64,000 nt of DNA from CADCUY01 sp964242735 (GTDB lineage: Bacteria > Actinomycetota > Actinomycetes > Actinomycetales > Quadrisphaeraceae): the NCBI GenBank assembly GCA_964242735.1, contig CAXTAK010000001.1, positions 62,001 to 126,000 of the forward strand. Direction: 5' to 3'. The notes under the pieces were generated by a model that saw only the letters and a program-made list of their open reading frames with translations, made no database searches and was not told where the DNA came from. This document shows positions 7,802 through 16,096 of this stretch, piece after piece. The translations under genes were made by a program, and so were the position numbers. The stretch's first letter is position 1; the number at the start of each line of letters is the position of its first letter.

Positions 7802-10003
7802 TCAGGAGACCAGCGCCCCGGAGTCCACGAGCTCCCTCTGGGGCGCCCCGCCCTGGTCCTCGGCCACCAGCCGGGCGTACTGCCCGCCGAGGGCCACCAG
7901 GTCGGTGTGGGTGCCCGCCTCGATGACGACCCCGCCCTCGAGCACGAGGATGTGGTCGGCCTCGCGGACCGTCGACAGGCGGTGCGCGATGACGAACGTC
8001 GACCGTCCCTCCTCGCGGAGGCTGCGGTTGACGGCGGCCTCGGTGAGCGCGTCCAGGGCGCCGGTCGCCTCGTCGAGCACGAGCAGGCCCGGACGGCGCG
8101 CCATCGCCCGCGCGAGGGCGAGTCGCTGGCGCTGCCCACCGGACAGCTTCGTCCCCCGCTCGTCGACCGCTGTGTCGAGGCCGTCAGGCATCCGAGCCAG
8201 GTCCCCGTCCAGGCACGCCAGGTGCACGGCTCGAGCGATGTCGGCCTCGGCGAGCTGGTCGTCGCCGAAGGAGACGTTGTCGCGCACCGTGCCGTCGAAG
8301 ATCACCGGTTCCTGGAGGACGACACCGCACTGCCGGCGGTAGGACCCGATGTCGCGGGTGTGCAGGTCGACGCCGTCGATCAGGACGGTGCCCTCGTCGG
8401 GCACGTGCAGCCCGAGGACCAGCGCGACCATCGTGCTCTTCCCCGAGCCCGAGGACCCCACCACGGCCACCCGCTGTCCGGGCTCGAGCGTGAGCGAGAC
8501 GTGGCGCAGCGCCCACGGAGCGTCCGGGCCGTACCGGAAGCTGACGTCGCGGAGCTCGACGCGACCGCGCAGGGCGCCCAGCGGGGGGCGCACCCCCTCG
8601 GCCTGCTCCGGGGGGGTGACCAGCACGGTCGCGAGGCGGTCGACGTGGCTCTGGATGGCCTGGAGGCTCTGCAGGGCGACGATCAGCGACGTCAGCGGGC
8701 CGAGGAAGCTCGAGGACAGCGCGACCAGGGCGAGCGCCGTCCCGAGCGAGAGGTCACCGGCCAGCACCATGGAGACCCCGATCAGCAGGAGCCCCGAGGA
8801 CGACAGGGCGGAGACCGTGGAGGAGGCGGAGGCGATCAGCGTGGTGAAGCGGCGTCGCCGCATGCTGGCGTCGATCTGCCCGCCCAGCAGCCGTGACCAC
8901 GTGGTGAGCACCCCACCCCCCATGCCCGACGCCTTGAGGTACGCGGCCCCGGTCACCGCCTCGACCGTGAAGCTCTGGGTCACCGCGACCTGCTCCAGCT
9001 CGGCATCGGTCAGCGCGGTGATCCGCCGGGCGGGCGCCACGAGCATCACGACCTGGAGCGCGCCGATCGCGACGGCCGCGAGGCCGAAGACCGGGCTGAT
9101 CCAGAACAGCGCCCCGGCGTAGACCACGACCAGCAGGCCGTCGAGGACGCTCCCGATCGTCTGCTGTGTCATCGCGTTGCGGATGACGGCGTTGGAGGCG
9201 AAGCGCTGCACCAGGTCACCGGTGGAGCGCTCGCGGAAGAAGCCGAACGGCAGGCTGATGATGTGGGCGAAGAAGGACGTCATCAGACGGTTGTCCAGGT
9301 GACCGGCGACGACCACGAGGAGTCGGCCGCGCAGGTAGGAGGCCAGGAAGGTCGTGAGGATCAGCAGGCCCAGCCCCACCGCGACGAGCGGCACCACGCC
9401 GTCGACGCGCTCCGGCAGCACCTCGTCGATGAGCAGCTTGGTGAGCACCGGGCTGATGAAGCCGACCGAGACCATGAGCAGCGACAGCCCCATGAGGCTG
9501 GCGAACATCCGGCTGAGGCCCGGCGTGGGGCTCACCAGCCGGGCGAGCATGCGCCAGTGGCCCCGCGGTTCCCGTGTGGTGCCGCTGTAGAAGCCTGGGC
9601 CGGGGCTGGTGGTGACCGCCGTGCCCGTGAAGCCGGCGGCCAGCTCTTCGGGGGAGACCCGTCGGCGACCGGCGACCGGGTCGAGCACCGTCCAGGTGCG
9701 GCCCCTGCGCTGCTCGAGCAGGACGAAGCGCCCCGACAGCTCGATCGCCAGGGGCAGGGGGATGTCTCGCAGCCCGTCGCGCGTCGCGTCCGTCGGCACC
9801 ATCTCGAGCCCGAAGGACCGCCCCACCTCGACCAGGGTGATCAGGGGGCCGCTGGTCGAGCCGGCCCAGCTCGCCCGGGCCTCGGCGAGCGAGGTCTCCC
9901 GCCCGTGCGCGGTCAGGACGGCGGCCAGGCACGCCGGCCCGCTGTCCTCGTCCGAGTCGGCCGGCACCAGGACGAGCGGCGCCCGCTCGCCGAGGTGGCG
10001 CAT
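7802..10003 (-). CDS. Peptide ABC exporter with inactive C39-like domain
   Basis: 733 residues. Residues 1-130 have the C39 peptidase fold, but the catalytic Cys is replaced by Ser (DEDSGPACLAAVL; Ser21 where DCGxxCLA is usual) and the catalytic His by Arg (SGRFVLLEQ); only the Asp (VLDPVAGRR) remains. Residues about 150-440 are the six-helix ABC transmembrane domain. Residues 480-733 are the ATPase, with GSSGSGKST, signature LSGGQRQRL and Walker B LLVLDEATGALD. ATG 10003 is chosen because AGGAGG lies 6 nt upstream; a GTG overlapping the previous stop is an alternative. It probably exports one or more of the small peptides without cleaving a leader, like the C39-like domain of HlyB. Confidence 0.88.
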   Translation of the reverse strand: MRHLGERAPLVLVPADSDEDSGPACLAAVLTAHGRETSLAEARASWAGSTSGPLITLVEVGRSFGLEMVPTDATRDGLRDIPLPLAIELSGRFVLLEQRRGRTWTVLDPVAGRRRVSPEELAAGFTGTAVTTSPGPGFYSGTTREPRGHWRMLARLVSPTPGLSRMFASLMGLSLLMVSVGFISPVLTKLLIDEVLPERVDGVVPLVAVGLGLLILTTFLASYLRGRLLVVVAGHLDNRLMTSFFAHIISLPFGFFRERSTGDLVQRFASNAVIRNAMTQQTIGSVLDGLLVVVYAGALFWISPVFGLAAVAIGALQVVMLVAPARRITALTDAELEQVAVTQSFTVEAVTGAAYLKASGMGGGVLTTWSRLLGGQIDASMRRRRFTTLIASASSTVSALSSSGLLLIGVSMVLAGDLSLGTALALVALSSSFLGPLTSLIVALQSLQAIQSHVDRLATVLVTPPEQAEGVRPPLGALRGRVELRDVSFRYGPDAPWALRHVSLTLEPGQRVAVVGSSGSGKSTMVALVLGLHVPDEGTVLIDGVDLHTRDIGSYRRQCGVVLQEPVIFDGTVRDNVSFGDDQLAEADIARAVHLACLDGDLARMPDGLDTAVDERGTKLSGGQRQRLALARAMARRPGLLVLDEATGALDALTEAAVNRSLREEGRSTFVIAHRLSTVREADHILVLEGGVVIEAGTHTDLVALGGQYARLVAEDQGGAPQRELVDSGALVS

Positions 10004-10023
10004 CTCGCGCCTCCTGGTCGTGC

Positions 10024-10581
10024 TCACGGCGTGGCCATCAGGCCGCGACCGAGGAAGATCTCGGCGAGGCGCCGTTCCCCGACGTCGGCGACGGCGTCGC
10101 CCCACGTGCCCGGCGCCGGTGGGGTCTCCCCGTCCGGTCCTTCGACGAGGGGAGCGGTGATGAGCGCGGCGACGTAGTCGCCGTCCAGGGTCTGGGAGAT
10201 GTGCCCCGGCAGGTCGAAGAGGTCGCCGACCTGATCGGCGTCGAGCGGGTCGTACACCTCGGCCAGCACCGTGCCGGTGTCGTCGGGAACCCCGTCGATG
10301 CGCAGCCGCACCGGCATCCCCGCCTCCACCCTCCCCTCGAAGCCGGCCGGGAAGAGCACCAGCATGGACCCCGGGCGGTCGTCCCCGCCCAGGACGACGG
10401 CGCGAGCGGTGCTGATCGTCGGCACCGTGACCACCGTGCCGACGACGGCCGTGCCGACCAGTGCGGCGACGAGGGCGAGGAGCACGGCGGTCGAGGTGCG
10501 CCGCTGCCGCGTGAAGCGGGAGGGCGCACCGCGGTCGGAGTCCCCTCCCGCGGGTGCGCGTGCGGCCTCGGTGGGGATCAT
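10024..10581 (-). CDS. Short membrane-anchored HlyD-like exporter partner
   Basis: 185 residues: a cytoplasmic N-terminus (1-28), one transmembrane helix (about 30-55, TAVLLALVAALVGTAVVG), then a compact extracytoplasmic domain with a beta-barrel-like segment (PAGFEGRVEAGMPVRLRI) resembling the membrane-proximal part of HlyD/periplasmic adaptor proteins, without the long coiled coil. It starts 9 nt after peptide gene D stops and its stop nearly touches the ABC exporter. The three genes form one operon. The likely role is as accessory subunit of the peptide exporter. Confidence 0.65.
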   Translation of the reverse strand: MIPTEAARAPAGGDSDRGAPSRFTRQRRTSTAVLLALVAALVGTAVVGTVVTVPTISTARAVVLGGDDRPGSMLVLFPAGFEGRVEAGMPVRLRIDGVPDDTGTVLAEVYDPLDADQVGDLFDLPGHISQTLDGDYVAALITAPLVEGPDGETPPAPGTWGDAVADVGERRLAEIFLGRGLMATP

Positions 10582-10590
10582 GGGCTCGAC

Positions 10591-10719
10591 CTACTCGCCG
10601 GCCACGATGGGCTTGGTGGCGAGCGCCTCGTCCGTCATCTTGCTGGCCGGCTCGGGCAGGACGTCGAGGTCGTCGGTCGCGTCAGGGACGAGACGGGCGG
10701 GGCTCAGGGGATCCAACAT
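10591..10719 (-). CDS. Short acidic Cys-free peptide D, first gene of exporter operon
   Basis: 42-residue peptide from ATG 10719 (GGAG 7 nt upstream) to TAG 10591. It begins MLDPLSPARLVPD, is acidic in the middle and ends KPIVAGE, with no Cys, signal peptide or membrane helix. It lies 9 nt before the HlyD-like gene and is thus translationally linked to the exporter. The upstream region carries TAACGCG at 10791 and 10812 (21 bp apart), 72 bp from the start, plus GCACCCAG at 10768-10775, matching peptide gene B exactly in spacing. Likely an exported peptide or leader of the system; family unknown. Confidence 0.6.
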   Translation of the reverse strand: MLDPLSPARLVPDATDDLDVLPEPASKMTDEALATKPIVAGE

Positions 10720-10996
10720 CGGGACACTCCAAGAGGCAGCGGTGAGCGCTGACCCGAGCGGGCCAGCGCACCCAGCGTCTTCACCGGGGATAACGCGGCC
10801 GTGGGGACGGATAACGCGCGCCGTCGCAGGGTGGCGGTCCCGGCCCGACGGGTCCGCGGACCCCGGTCGGCCGGGACGCCGCCAAGAGCGAGAGCGGGCC
10901 CCTCCGAGCCGTGCGGCGGCGCGCCCGTCACCTCTGACGCGCGCCCGGCCGGGGCGCCGGACCGAGCCCCCGATCACCGCGGTCGGCGCTTGGGGC
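10720..10996. promoter_or_regulatory. Exporter operon promoter region with TAACGCG pair
   Basis: 277 bp holding GCACCCAG (10768-10775) and TAACGCG at 10791 and 10812. The remainder up to 10996 shows no gene; it separates the exporter operon from the upstream VWA/AAA operon. Confidence 0.5.
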
Positions 10997-13162
10997 TCAG
11001 GCCCCCCGTCGGGCCCGCAGGTAGTCGCTGACCACGTACTCACCCAGTCGCGCGGGGCTCGGCGCCATCACCCGGCCGCCGTTGCGCCGGGCGACGGCGT
11101 CGACGAAGCGGCGCAGCCCCGGGTCCTCCCCGAGGACGAACGTGGTGATCGGGGTGCGCGCCCGGGTCATCGCGTCGACCTCGGTCAGGGTCAGGCGCAG
11201 CGTGGTCGGGGTGGTCGGCCAGTCGAAGTGCGCCTCCCCGTCCGGTTCGAGGTGCGCGGTCGGCTCGCCGTCGGTGACCACCAGGACCACCGGCTGCGCG
11301 GTGGGGTGGCGCCCGACGTGGCGCCGGGCCAGGGCCAGGGCGTGCTGGAGGTTCGTGCCCTGGACGTGCCCGGGCTCCACCGCCGCCAGCTCCGCGGTGG
11401 TCAGCGCGTGCGCGGTGCGCCCGAAGCCGATCACCTGCAGCGCGTCCTGGGGGTAGCGGGTGGCGATCAGGTGCGCCAGGGCCAGCGCCGTCTGCTTCAT
11501 CGAGGCCCACCGGCCCTCGGCGTACATCGACCACGACAGGTCCACGCACAGCGCCACCGCCGCAGAGGCGCGCCGCTCGGTCTCCACCACCGCGAAGTCC
11601 TCGGGCAGCAGGCCCAGACGAGCCGTGCGCGCCCCCCCGCGGGGGAGCGGCTGGGAAGCGACGCGCTGGACGGCGCGCCGCACCGTGGCCACCGCGTCCA
11701 CGGGCTGCTCGTCGCCGAAGGACCAGGCGCGGAAGGTGCCCGTGGCCTCCCCGGCGCTGCCCGCGGAGCGGTCGTCGTGCCCGCCGCGCCCGGTGCCGCG
11801 CAGGTCGGAGAAGACCTTCGCGAGCGCGCTCTGCCCGAGCTGGCGCAGCGCCTTGGGGCTCAGGGTGAGCCCCTCGCTGCCCTCCCCGAGCCACCCCTGC
11901 TCGCGCAGCTCCCGTTCCAGGCGCCGCAGCGCCTCGACCTGGGCGGCCGCGCCGGCGCCGAGCTGCCGCTCCACGGCCTCGACGTCCACGTCGTCCAGGG
12001 TCGAGAGCGGGTCGCCCATCTCCATCGAGTGCTCGAGGGCGTCGAGGTCGGAGAGCTCCCCGAGGGCGGCCACGCCCTGGTCGAAGCTCATCGGCTCACC
12101 ACCGGTGAAGCGCTCGCCCCTGCCCCCGAACGCGCCGGGCCGCAGGTCCTTCAGGTGCGCGCCGAGCGCGGAGACCTCGGCGGCGAGGTCGGCGTCGCCC
12201 AGGGCCTGCGCCATCAGCGAGGCCATCTCGCGGCGCTCCTCCTTGCTGAGGGAGCGCATGAGGCGACCCATCGCGGCGGCGCGCTGGGCGAGGGCGTCGA
12301 TCAGCTCGTCGACGTCCTTCGGCGCTTCCGGGAACGCGTCGCCGTGCTCGGCCATGAAGTCCGCGAAGTCCTGCGGGGTGTCCTCGCCCCTGGCGTGCTT
12401 CCCGAGCAGGGTGTTCAGGTCGGCGAGCAGGTCCTTCAGGCCCGCGGTGCCGCCCTGGCCGCCCTCGCCCTGCTCGCCGCCCTGCTGACCGGGCAGCGCG
12501 CCGGCGCCGAGCTGCGCGCGCAGCGCCTGGGCGCGCAGGTCCTCCAGCAGCTGCTCGTACGTCTCGCGCGCGCTGGGGGAGACCCAGTCGTAGGAGGCGA
12601 GCTCGCGCACCGCACCCGCCGTGGAGCGGGGCAGGGTGTCGAGCGTCATCTCCCGCAGCACCCGCTCCTCGCTCGGCAGGCCACCGCTCGCGCCGTCCGC
12701 CCGCTCACCCACCTGCTCGTCGCCGCCCCCGGCCTCGCCCGCCGGGTCGCTCCCGGGCTGGTCGGCGTCGCCGCGGGGGTCCTCGGGGCGGCCCGCCGGG
12801 CGGGCGTCGTCCATCGCCGCGAGCGCCGCGCGCTCGTCGGCCAGCGCCGCCTCCAGCGCCTCACGCGCCTCCTTCACCGGCCCCGACAGGTCGCCCGAGC
12901 GCTTGAGCTGCTCCCGGCGCCGCGCCAGCCGCCGGCGCAGCTCCTCCAGGCCGCGGCGGCGCTCGCCGTCAGGGCCCTCCACCCCGTCGCGGAGCACGTC
13001 GCGCAGCGCGTCGCGCACGCTGCGGCCCTCCATGACCCGGTCGCCGAGGGCGTCGACGGCAGCGCGGACGTCGTAGGGAGGTGCGAGCGGGTCGTCCCCG
13101 CCCGACCAGCGCCCGTACCGGTAGCCGCGCGGGCCCCGCTCACCACGTGCTCCACCAGCCAT
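10997..13162 (-). CDS. VWA-domain protein paired with MoxR-type AAA ATPase
   Basis: 721 residues. The first 400 are helical, charged and rich in Arg/Glu/Ala (long ELRRRLARRREQL-type stretches). The C-terminal third is a von Willebrand A domain with a MIDAS-like DLSWSMYAEG (DxSxS) and later TNLQHAL and VTDGEPTAH. Such proteins act with a MoxR-family ATPase as a chaperone-like, Mg-chelatase-related pair. It begins 4 nt after the ATPase stop (TGA at 13167), so the two are co-transcribed and likely coupled. The client is unknown. Confidence 0.8.
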   Translation of the reverse strand: MAGGARGERGPRGYRYGRWSGGDDPLAPPYDVRAAVDALGDRVMEGRSVRDALRDVLRDGVEGPDGERRRGLEELRRRLARRREQLKRSGDLSGPVKEAREALEAALADERAALAAMDDARPAGRPEDPRGDADQPGSDPAGEAGGGDEQVGERADGASGGLPSEERVLREMTLDTLPRSTAGAVRELASYDWVSPSARETYEQLLEDLRAQALRAQLGAGALPGQQGGEQGEGGQGGTAGLKDLLADLNTLLGKHARGEDTPQDFADFMAEHGDAFPEAPKDVDELIDALAQRAAAMGRLMRSLSKEERREMASLMAQALGDADLAAEVSALGAHLKDLRPGAFGGRGERFTGGEPMSFDQGVAALGELSDLDALEHSMEMGDPLSTLDDVDVEAVERQLGAGAAAQVEALRRLERELREQGWLGEGSEGLTLSPKALRQLGQSALAKVFSDLRGTGRGGHDDRSAGSAGEATGTFRAWSFGDEQPVDAVATVRRAVQRVASQPLPRGGARTARLGLLPEDFAVVETERRASAAVALCVDLSWSMYAEGRWASMKQTALALAHLIATRYPQDALQVIGFGRTAHALTTAELAAVEPGHVQGTNLQHALALARRHVGRHPTAQPVVLVVTDGEPTAHLEPDGEAHFDWPTTPTTLRLTLTEVDAMTRARTPITTFVLGEDPGLRRFVDAVARRNGGRVMAPSPARLGEYVVSDYLRARRGA

Positions 13163-13166
13163 GTGG

Positions 13167-14615
13167 TCAGCCCCCGTACACCGTGCGCTCGTCGGCGGCG
13201 CTCGCGCCGCCGTCCAACCGGTCCTTGCCCAGGCGCCGCGTCAGGTGCAGCCCCTCCAGCACCATCTCCACCGCGGCCGCCGCCCGCCCCGGGCTGGGGA
13301 CGTCGTCGCCCGTGGCGGCGGGCCCGGCGTCCAGCCGGTCGAGCACCGCCGACAGGCCGGGCACCGTGCCGACCTGCGCGAGCAGGTCCTTGGCGGTGAC
13401 CAGCGGCCCGGTGGAGACCGAGCTCCCGTCGGCGACCAGCGCGGTGAACCCCGACAGGTCCGCGCCGGCGAGGCGGGCCCGGAAGGTGCCGGCGACGGCG
13501 GTGCGCAGGAGGTGGGCGAGCACCTCGTCCTCGCGGCCCTCCTCACCGGCCTCGAACTCCACCTTGCCGCGCAGGGTGGTGACCACGGTGTCGAGGTCGC
13601 CCACCCGGGCCACCGCGTCGTCCCCGGTCAGCGCCGACCGGCGCAGCGCCGCCGCGGCCACCGTCTCCGCGCCGGCGACGGCGAAGCGCGCGGAGACCCC
13701 GGAGCGGGCATCGACCGCCGGGGCCTCGCGGACGGCGCGCGTGAAGCGGGCGACCACCTCGAGGAGGTGCTCGGGCACCTCGGCCACCAGTTCCGCCTCC
13801 TGGCGGACCAGCGCGGTCTCCAGGTCGAGGTCGAGGGGGTAGTGGGTGCGCACCTCGGCGCCGAACCGGTCCTTCAGCGGCGTGATGATGCGCCCGCGGT
13901 TGGTGTAGTCCTCGGGGTTGGCGCTGGCGACCACGAGCACGTCGAGCGGCAGGCGCAGGGTGTAGCCGCGCACCTGCACGTCGCGCTCCTCGAGCACGTT
14001 CAGCATCGACACCTGGATGCGCTCGGCGAGGTCGGGGAGCTCGTTGATCGCGAAGATCCCGCGGTGGGTGCGCGGGACGAGCCCGAAGTGGATCGTCTCG
14101 GGGTCGCCCAGGGTGCGGCCCTCGGCGATGCGCACCGGGTCGACGTCGCCGATGAGGTCACCGACGGACGTGTCCGGGGTGGCGAGCTTCTCCGCGTACC
14201 GGTCGCTGCGGTGCCGCCAGCCGACGGGGAGCTCGTCGCCGCGCTCGGCGACGAGGCGCTTCGTCGCGGGGGTGATCGGCTCGAACGGGTGCTCACCGAG
14301 CTCGGACCCGTCGATGACCGGCGTCCACTCGTCGAGCAGGGCCACCAGGGAGCGCACCAGGCGCGTCTTGCCCTGCCCGCGCTCGCCGAGCAGGACGACG
14401 TCGTGGCCGGCGAGGAGTGCGCGCTCCAGCTCGGGCAGCACGGTGGTGTCGAAGCCGACGATCCCGGGGAAGCGGGGGGCGCCGGAGCGCATCGCCGCCA
14501 CGAGGTTCTGACGGATCTCGTCCTTGACGCCGCGCAGCTGGTGACCGCTCTCACGGAGCGCGCCGAGGGTGGTGGGGGCCGGTGGTGGGGTGGACGTCGC
14601 CGAGGGCTGACTCAC
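13167..14615 (-). CDS. MoxR/Mg-chelatase-type AAA+ ATPase
   Basis: 482 residues from the GTG at 14615 (start uncertain; the ribosome-binding site is weak and an in-frame ATG lies at 14648). AAA+ motifs: Walker A-like LLGERGQGKTR, Walker B-like GIFAINELPDL, sensor VVASANPEDY, and an insert with RIITPLKDRFG as in Mg-chelatase/MoxR ATPases. Homologues are widespread in actinobacteria next to a VWA-domain gene. The pair probably forms a hexameric ATPase driving remodelling or maturation of an unidentified protein. Confidence 0.85.
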   Translation of the reverse strand: MSQPSATSTPPPAPTTLGALRESGHQLRGVKDEIRQNLVAAMRSGAPRFPGIVGFDTTVLPELERALLAGHDVVLLGERGQGKTRLVRSLVALLDEWTPVIDGSELGEHPFEPITPATKRLVAERGDELPVGWRHRSDRYAEKLATPDTSVGDLIGDVDPVRIAEGRTLGDPETIHFGLVPRTHRGIFAINELPDLAERIQVSMLNVLEERDVQVRGYTLRLPLDVLVVASANPEDYTNRGRIITPLKDRFGAEVRTHYPLDLDLETALVRQEAELVAEVPEHLLEVVARFTRAVREAPAVDARSGVSARFAVAGAETVAAAALRRSALTGDDAVARVGDLDTVVTTLRGKVEFEAGEEGREDEVLAHLLRTAVAGTFRARLAGADLSGFTALVADGSSVSTGPLVTAKDLLAQVGTVPGLSAVLDRLDAGPAATGDDVPSPGRAAAAVEMVLEGLHLTRRLGKDRLDGGASAADERTVYGG

Positions 14616-14690
14616 CCCGTCGACGGTACGCGGCAGGTGCGATGCCACGCGCGGTGGCGTCTGCCCGCGGCGGCAGGCACCCGCTTCTCG

Positions 14691-15142
14691 TCAGAGGGGC
14701 GACGACTGCGCGGTGATGGCCTCTCCCGGTGCGGGCTCGCGGCCGACGGCGATCTCCGCCTCGGCGGAGGAACCGGCGGGGACCCGGCCGGTGTCGTGCA
14801 CGGGGCACCGCACGCGTGGGTGCAGCCCTCGCGGGAGCCGACCGTCTCGACATCGCCCGCCCCCCAGTCCGAGATGGAGGCCGTGACGACGGTCCCGACC
14901 GGCTCGGGGTCCGCGGACACGAGGACGACGGTGATGTCGTGGCCCTGCTCGGCGAAGGCCGCCGTCATCGCCGCGGCCGAGGCCTCGGGGTCGGTGATCT
15001 CGGCGACGACCTGCTCGCCGTCCGCGGTGGACGAGACGCCTGCGGCGGCGACCGCGGGGGCGTCGGTGGACCGCTCCCCGGAGTGCGCAGGAGCCGGGAC
15101 GAGCGCCCCGGCCAGGCCCAGCGCACCGGGCGCGGCCAGCAT
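14691..15142 (-). pseudogene. Secreted protein gene with an apparent frameshift
   Basis: Starts at ATG 15142 with AGGAG 8 nt upstream. Residues 1-22 look like a short signal peptide (APGALGLAGALVPAPAHSG). The reading frame is convincing through TADGEQVVAEITDPEASAA and HDITVVLVSADPEPVGTVV to about 14840. After that this frame becomes Pro/Arg noise, while the other frame gives a sensible end: CPVHDTGRVPAG, EAEIAVGREPAPGEAI and stop at 14691. The total length is not a multiple of three. Either one base is wrong in the draft assembly or the gene is broken. No known domain is recognised. Confidence 0.5.
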
Positions 15143-15161
15143 CGGCACAGCTCCTGCTCGG

Positions 15162-15332
15162 TCAGTGGGGTGGGACGGGACAGCGCCGTCGTCGGTCAGG
15201 GCCCGCCGGACCGGTGCGGCGGTGGCAGGACGACCGCACCGCACGCTCGTGGCGCTCGAAGAGCGTCCCGGAGCAGTCGACCTCGCCGGCCGCGGCACGC
15301 CGCCGGAGCGCCTCGTCCGCCACGGCCTCCAT
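15162..15332 (-). CDS. Possible small hypothetical protein
   Basis: A 56-codon frame from ATG 15332 (GGAGG about 11 nt upstream) to TGA 15162, 20 nt before the frameshifted secreted-protein gene. It is helical and charged at the start (MEAVADEALRRRAAAGEVDC), then Arg-rich. It may be real, or the tail of a broken gene. No family is recognised; the evidence is weak. Confidence 0.25.
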   Translation of the reverse strand: MEAVADEALRRRAAAGEVDCSGTLFERHERAVRSSCHRRTGPAGPDRRRRCPVPPH

Positions 15333-15383
15333 CTCGTCCGCACCCCTCCACGGCCGCTCGGCGCGATCGGTTCCGCCTCGCGC

Positions 15384-15830
15384 TCATCGAGCCGCACCGA
15401 CGGGTGCCCGAGTGCCCGGGCCGGTGGTGGAGCGACCACGGCGCCGTCGGGTCCAGAGCACCTCGACGGTGCAGCGGACGCCGGGTGCAGCAGCGAGGCG
15501 TGCGTGGGTGGTCAGCAGCGACGTCGCGCCCAGGGCCTCCGTCAGGGCGTCGCAGGTGGCGTCGCAGGCGCTGACGTCGTGCCGCAGCTCCCACACCCTC
15601 GCTCGCAGCAGATCGGCTGCACACCTCGTCAGCTCCAGGTGGATGAAGTGGTGGAGCGCTCGTCCGCCCTGGCCCTGGGCCAGCTCGCCGTGGTGGACGA
15701 GGCGGCGCCGGACGTCGACCACCCCGCTGTCGATGAGGTGCGGGGCTGCGAGCTCCTCGTCCCCGAGACGCTCGAGATCGAGGTCCTCGGCCACGAGCTC
15801 GATGATGACGCTGGCATCGACGACCCCCAC
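15384..15830 (-). CDS. VapC-like PIN-domain toxin, one active-site position changed
   Basis: 148 residues from GTG 15830. The N-terminus VVDASVIIELV has the first PIN Asp and CDATCDALTEAL has a central Asp, but the usual (S/A)DARLA near the C-terminus reads THARLAAAPG, so one metal-binding Asp is His. After the normal end (CTVEVLW) there is an Arg-rich extension of about 20 residues. VapC toxins are Mg-dependent RNases. The changed residue, extra tail and damaged partner suggest a toxin that is inactive or being lost. Confidence 0.6.
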   Translation of the reverse strand: MGVVDASVIIELVAEDLDLERLGDEELAAPHLIDSGVVDVRRRLVHHGELAQGQGGRALHHFIHLELTRCAADLLRARVWELRHDVSACDATCDALTEALGATSLLTTHARLAAAPGVRCTVEVLWTRRRRGRSTTGPGTRAPVGAAR

Positions 15831-15833
15831 TCA

Positions 15834-16072
15834 TCACCCCCCGCGTGCAGTCCGGCCAGGACGCTCTCCCGAGCGACGGCGCCCTGCACCTCCGCTCGCG
15901 CCGCGCGGACCACCGTGGCGTCGTGACGCACGACGTGCGACCGGCGTGCCGGGTGCTCCAGCTCGCCCAGCACGCACCTCGTCAGCGAGACGCCCTGGAC
16001 CCGCGCTGCCCCAGCAAGCGCACCGTCGACGTCGTCCGGGACATCTCGGACCCGGATCACCTCGGGCATCAC
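15834..16072 (-). CDS. VapB/FitA-like antitoxin with apparent C-terminal frameshift
   Basis: Starts at GTG 16072 with GGAGGT 8 nt upstream. The sequence VIRVRDVPDDVDGALAGAA, then GVSLTRCVLGELEH and ARAEVQGAVARESVLAGLH, is typical of VapB-type antitoxins of about 79 residues. In the given sequence the frame does not stop: a run of six G (15837-15842 on the plus strand as C) precedes TGATGA, and one extra G would place that TGA in frame. As it stands the frame runs on into the toxin gene to 15629. Sequencing error and true frameshift are both possible. Confidence 0.5.
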
Positions 16073-16096
16073 TGCACGACACCTCCGGCGGGTGCA

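Noticed and set aside
10271..13399. 1042-codon plus-strand frame opposite the VWA gene
   Set aside because: Shadow frame; the minus strand carries a convincing VWA domain with MIDAS motif.
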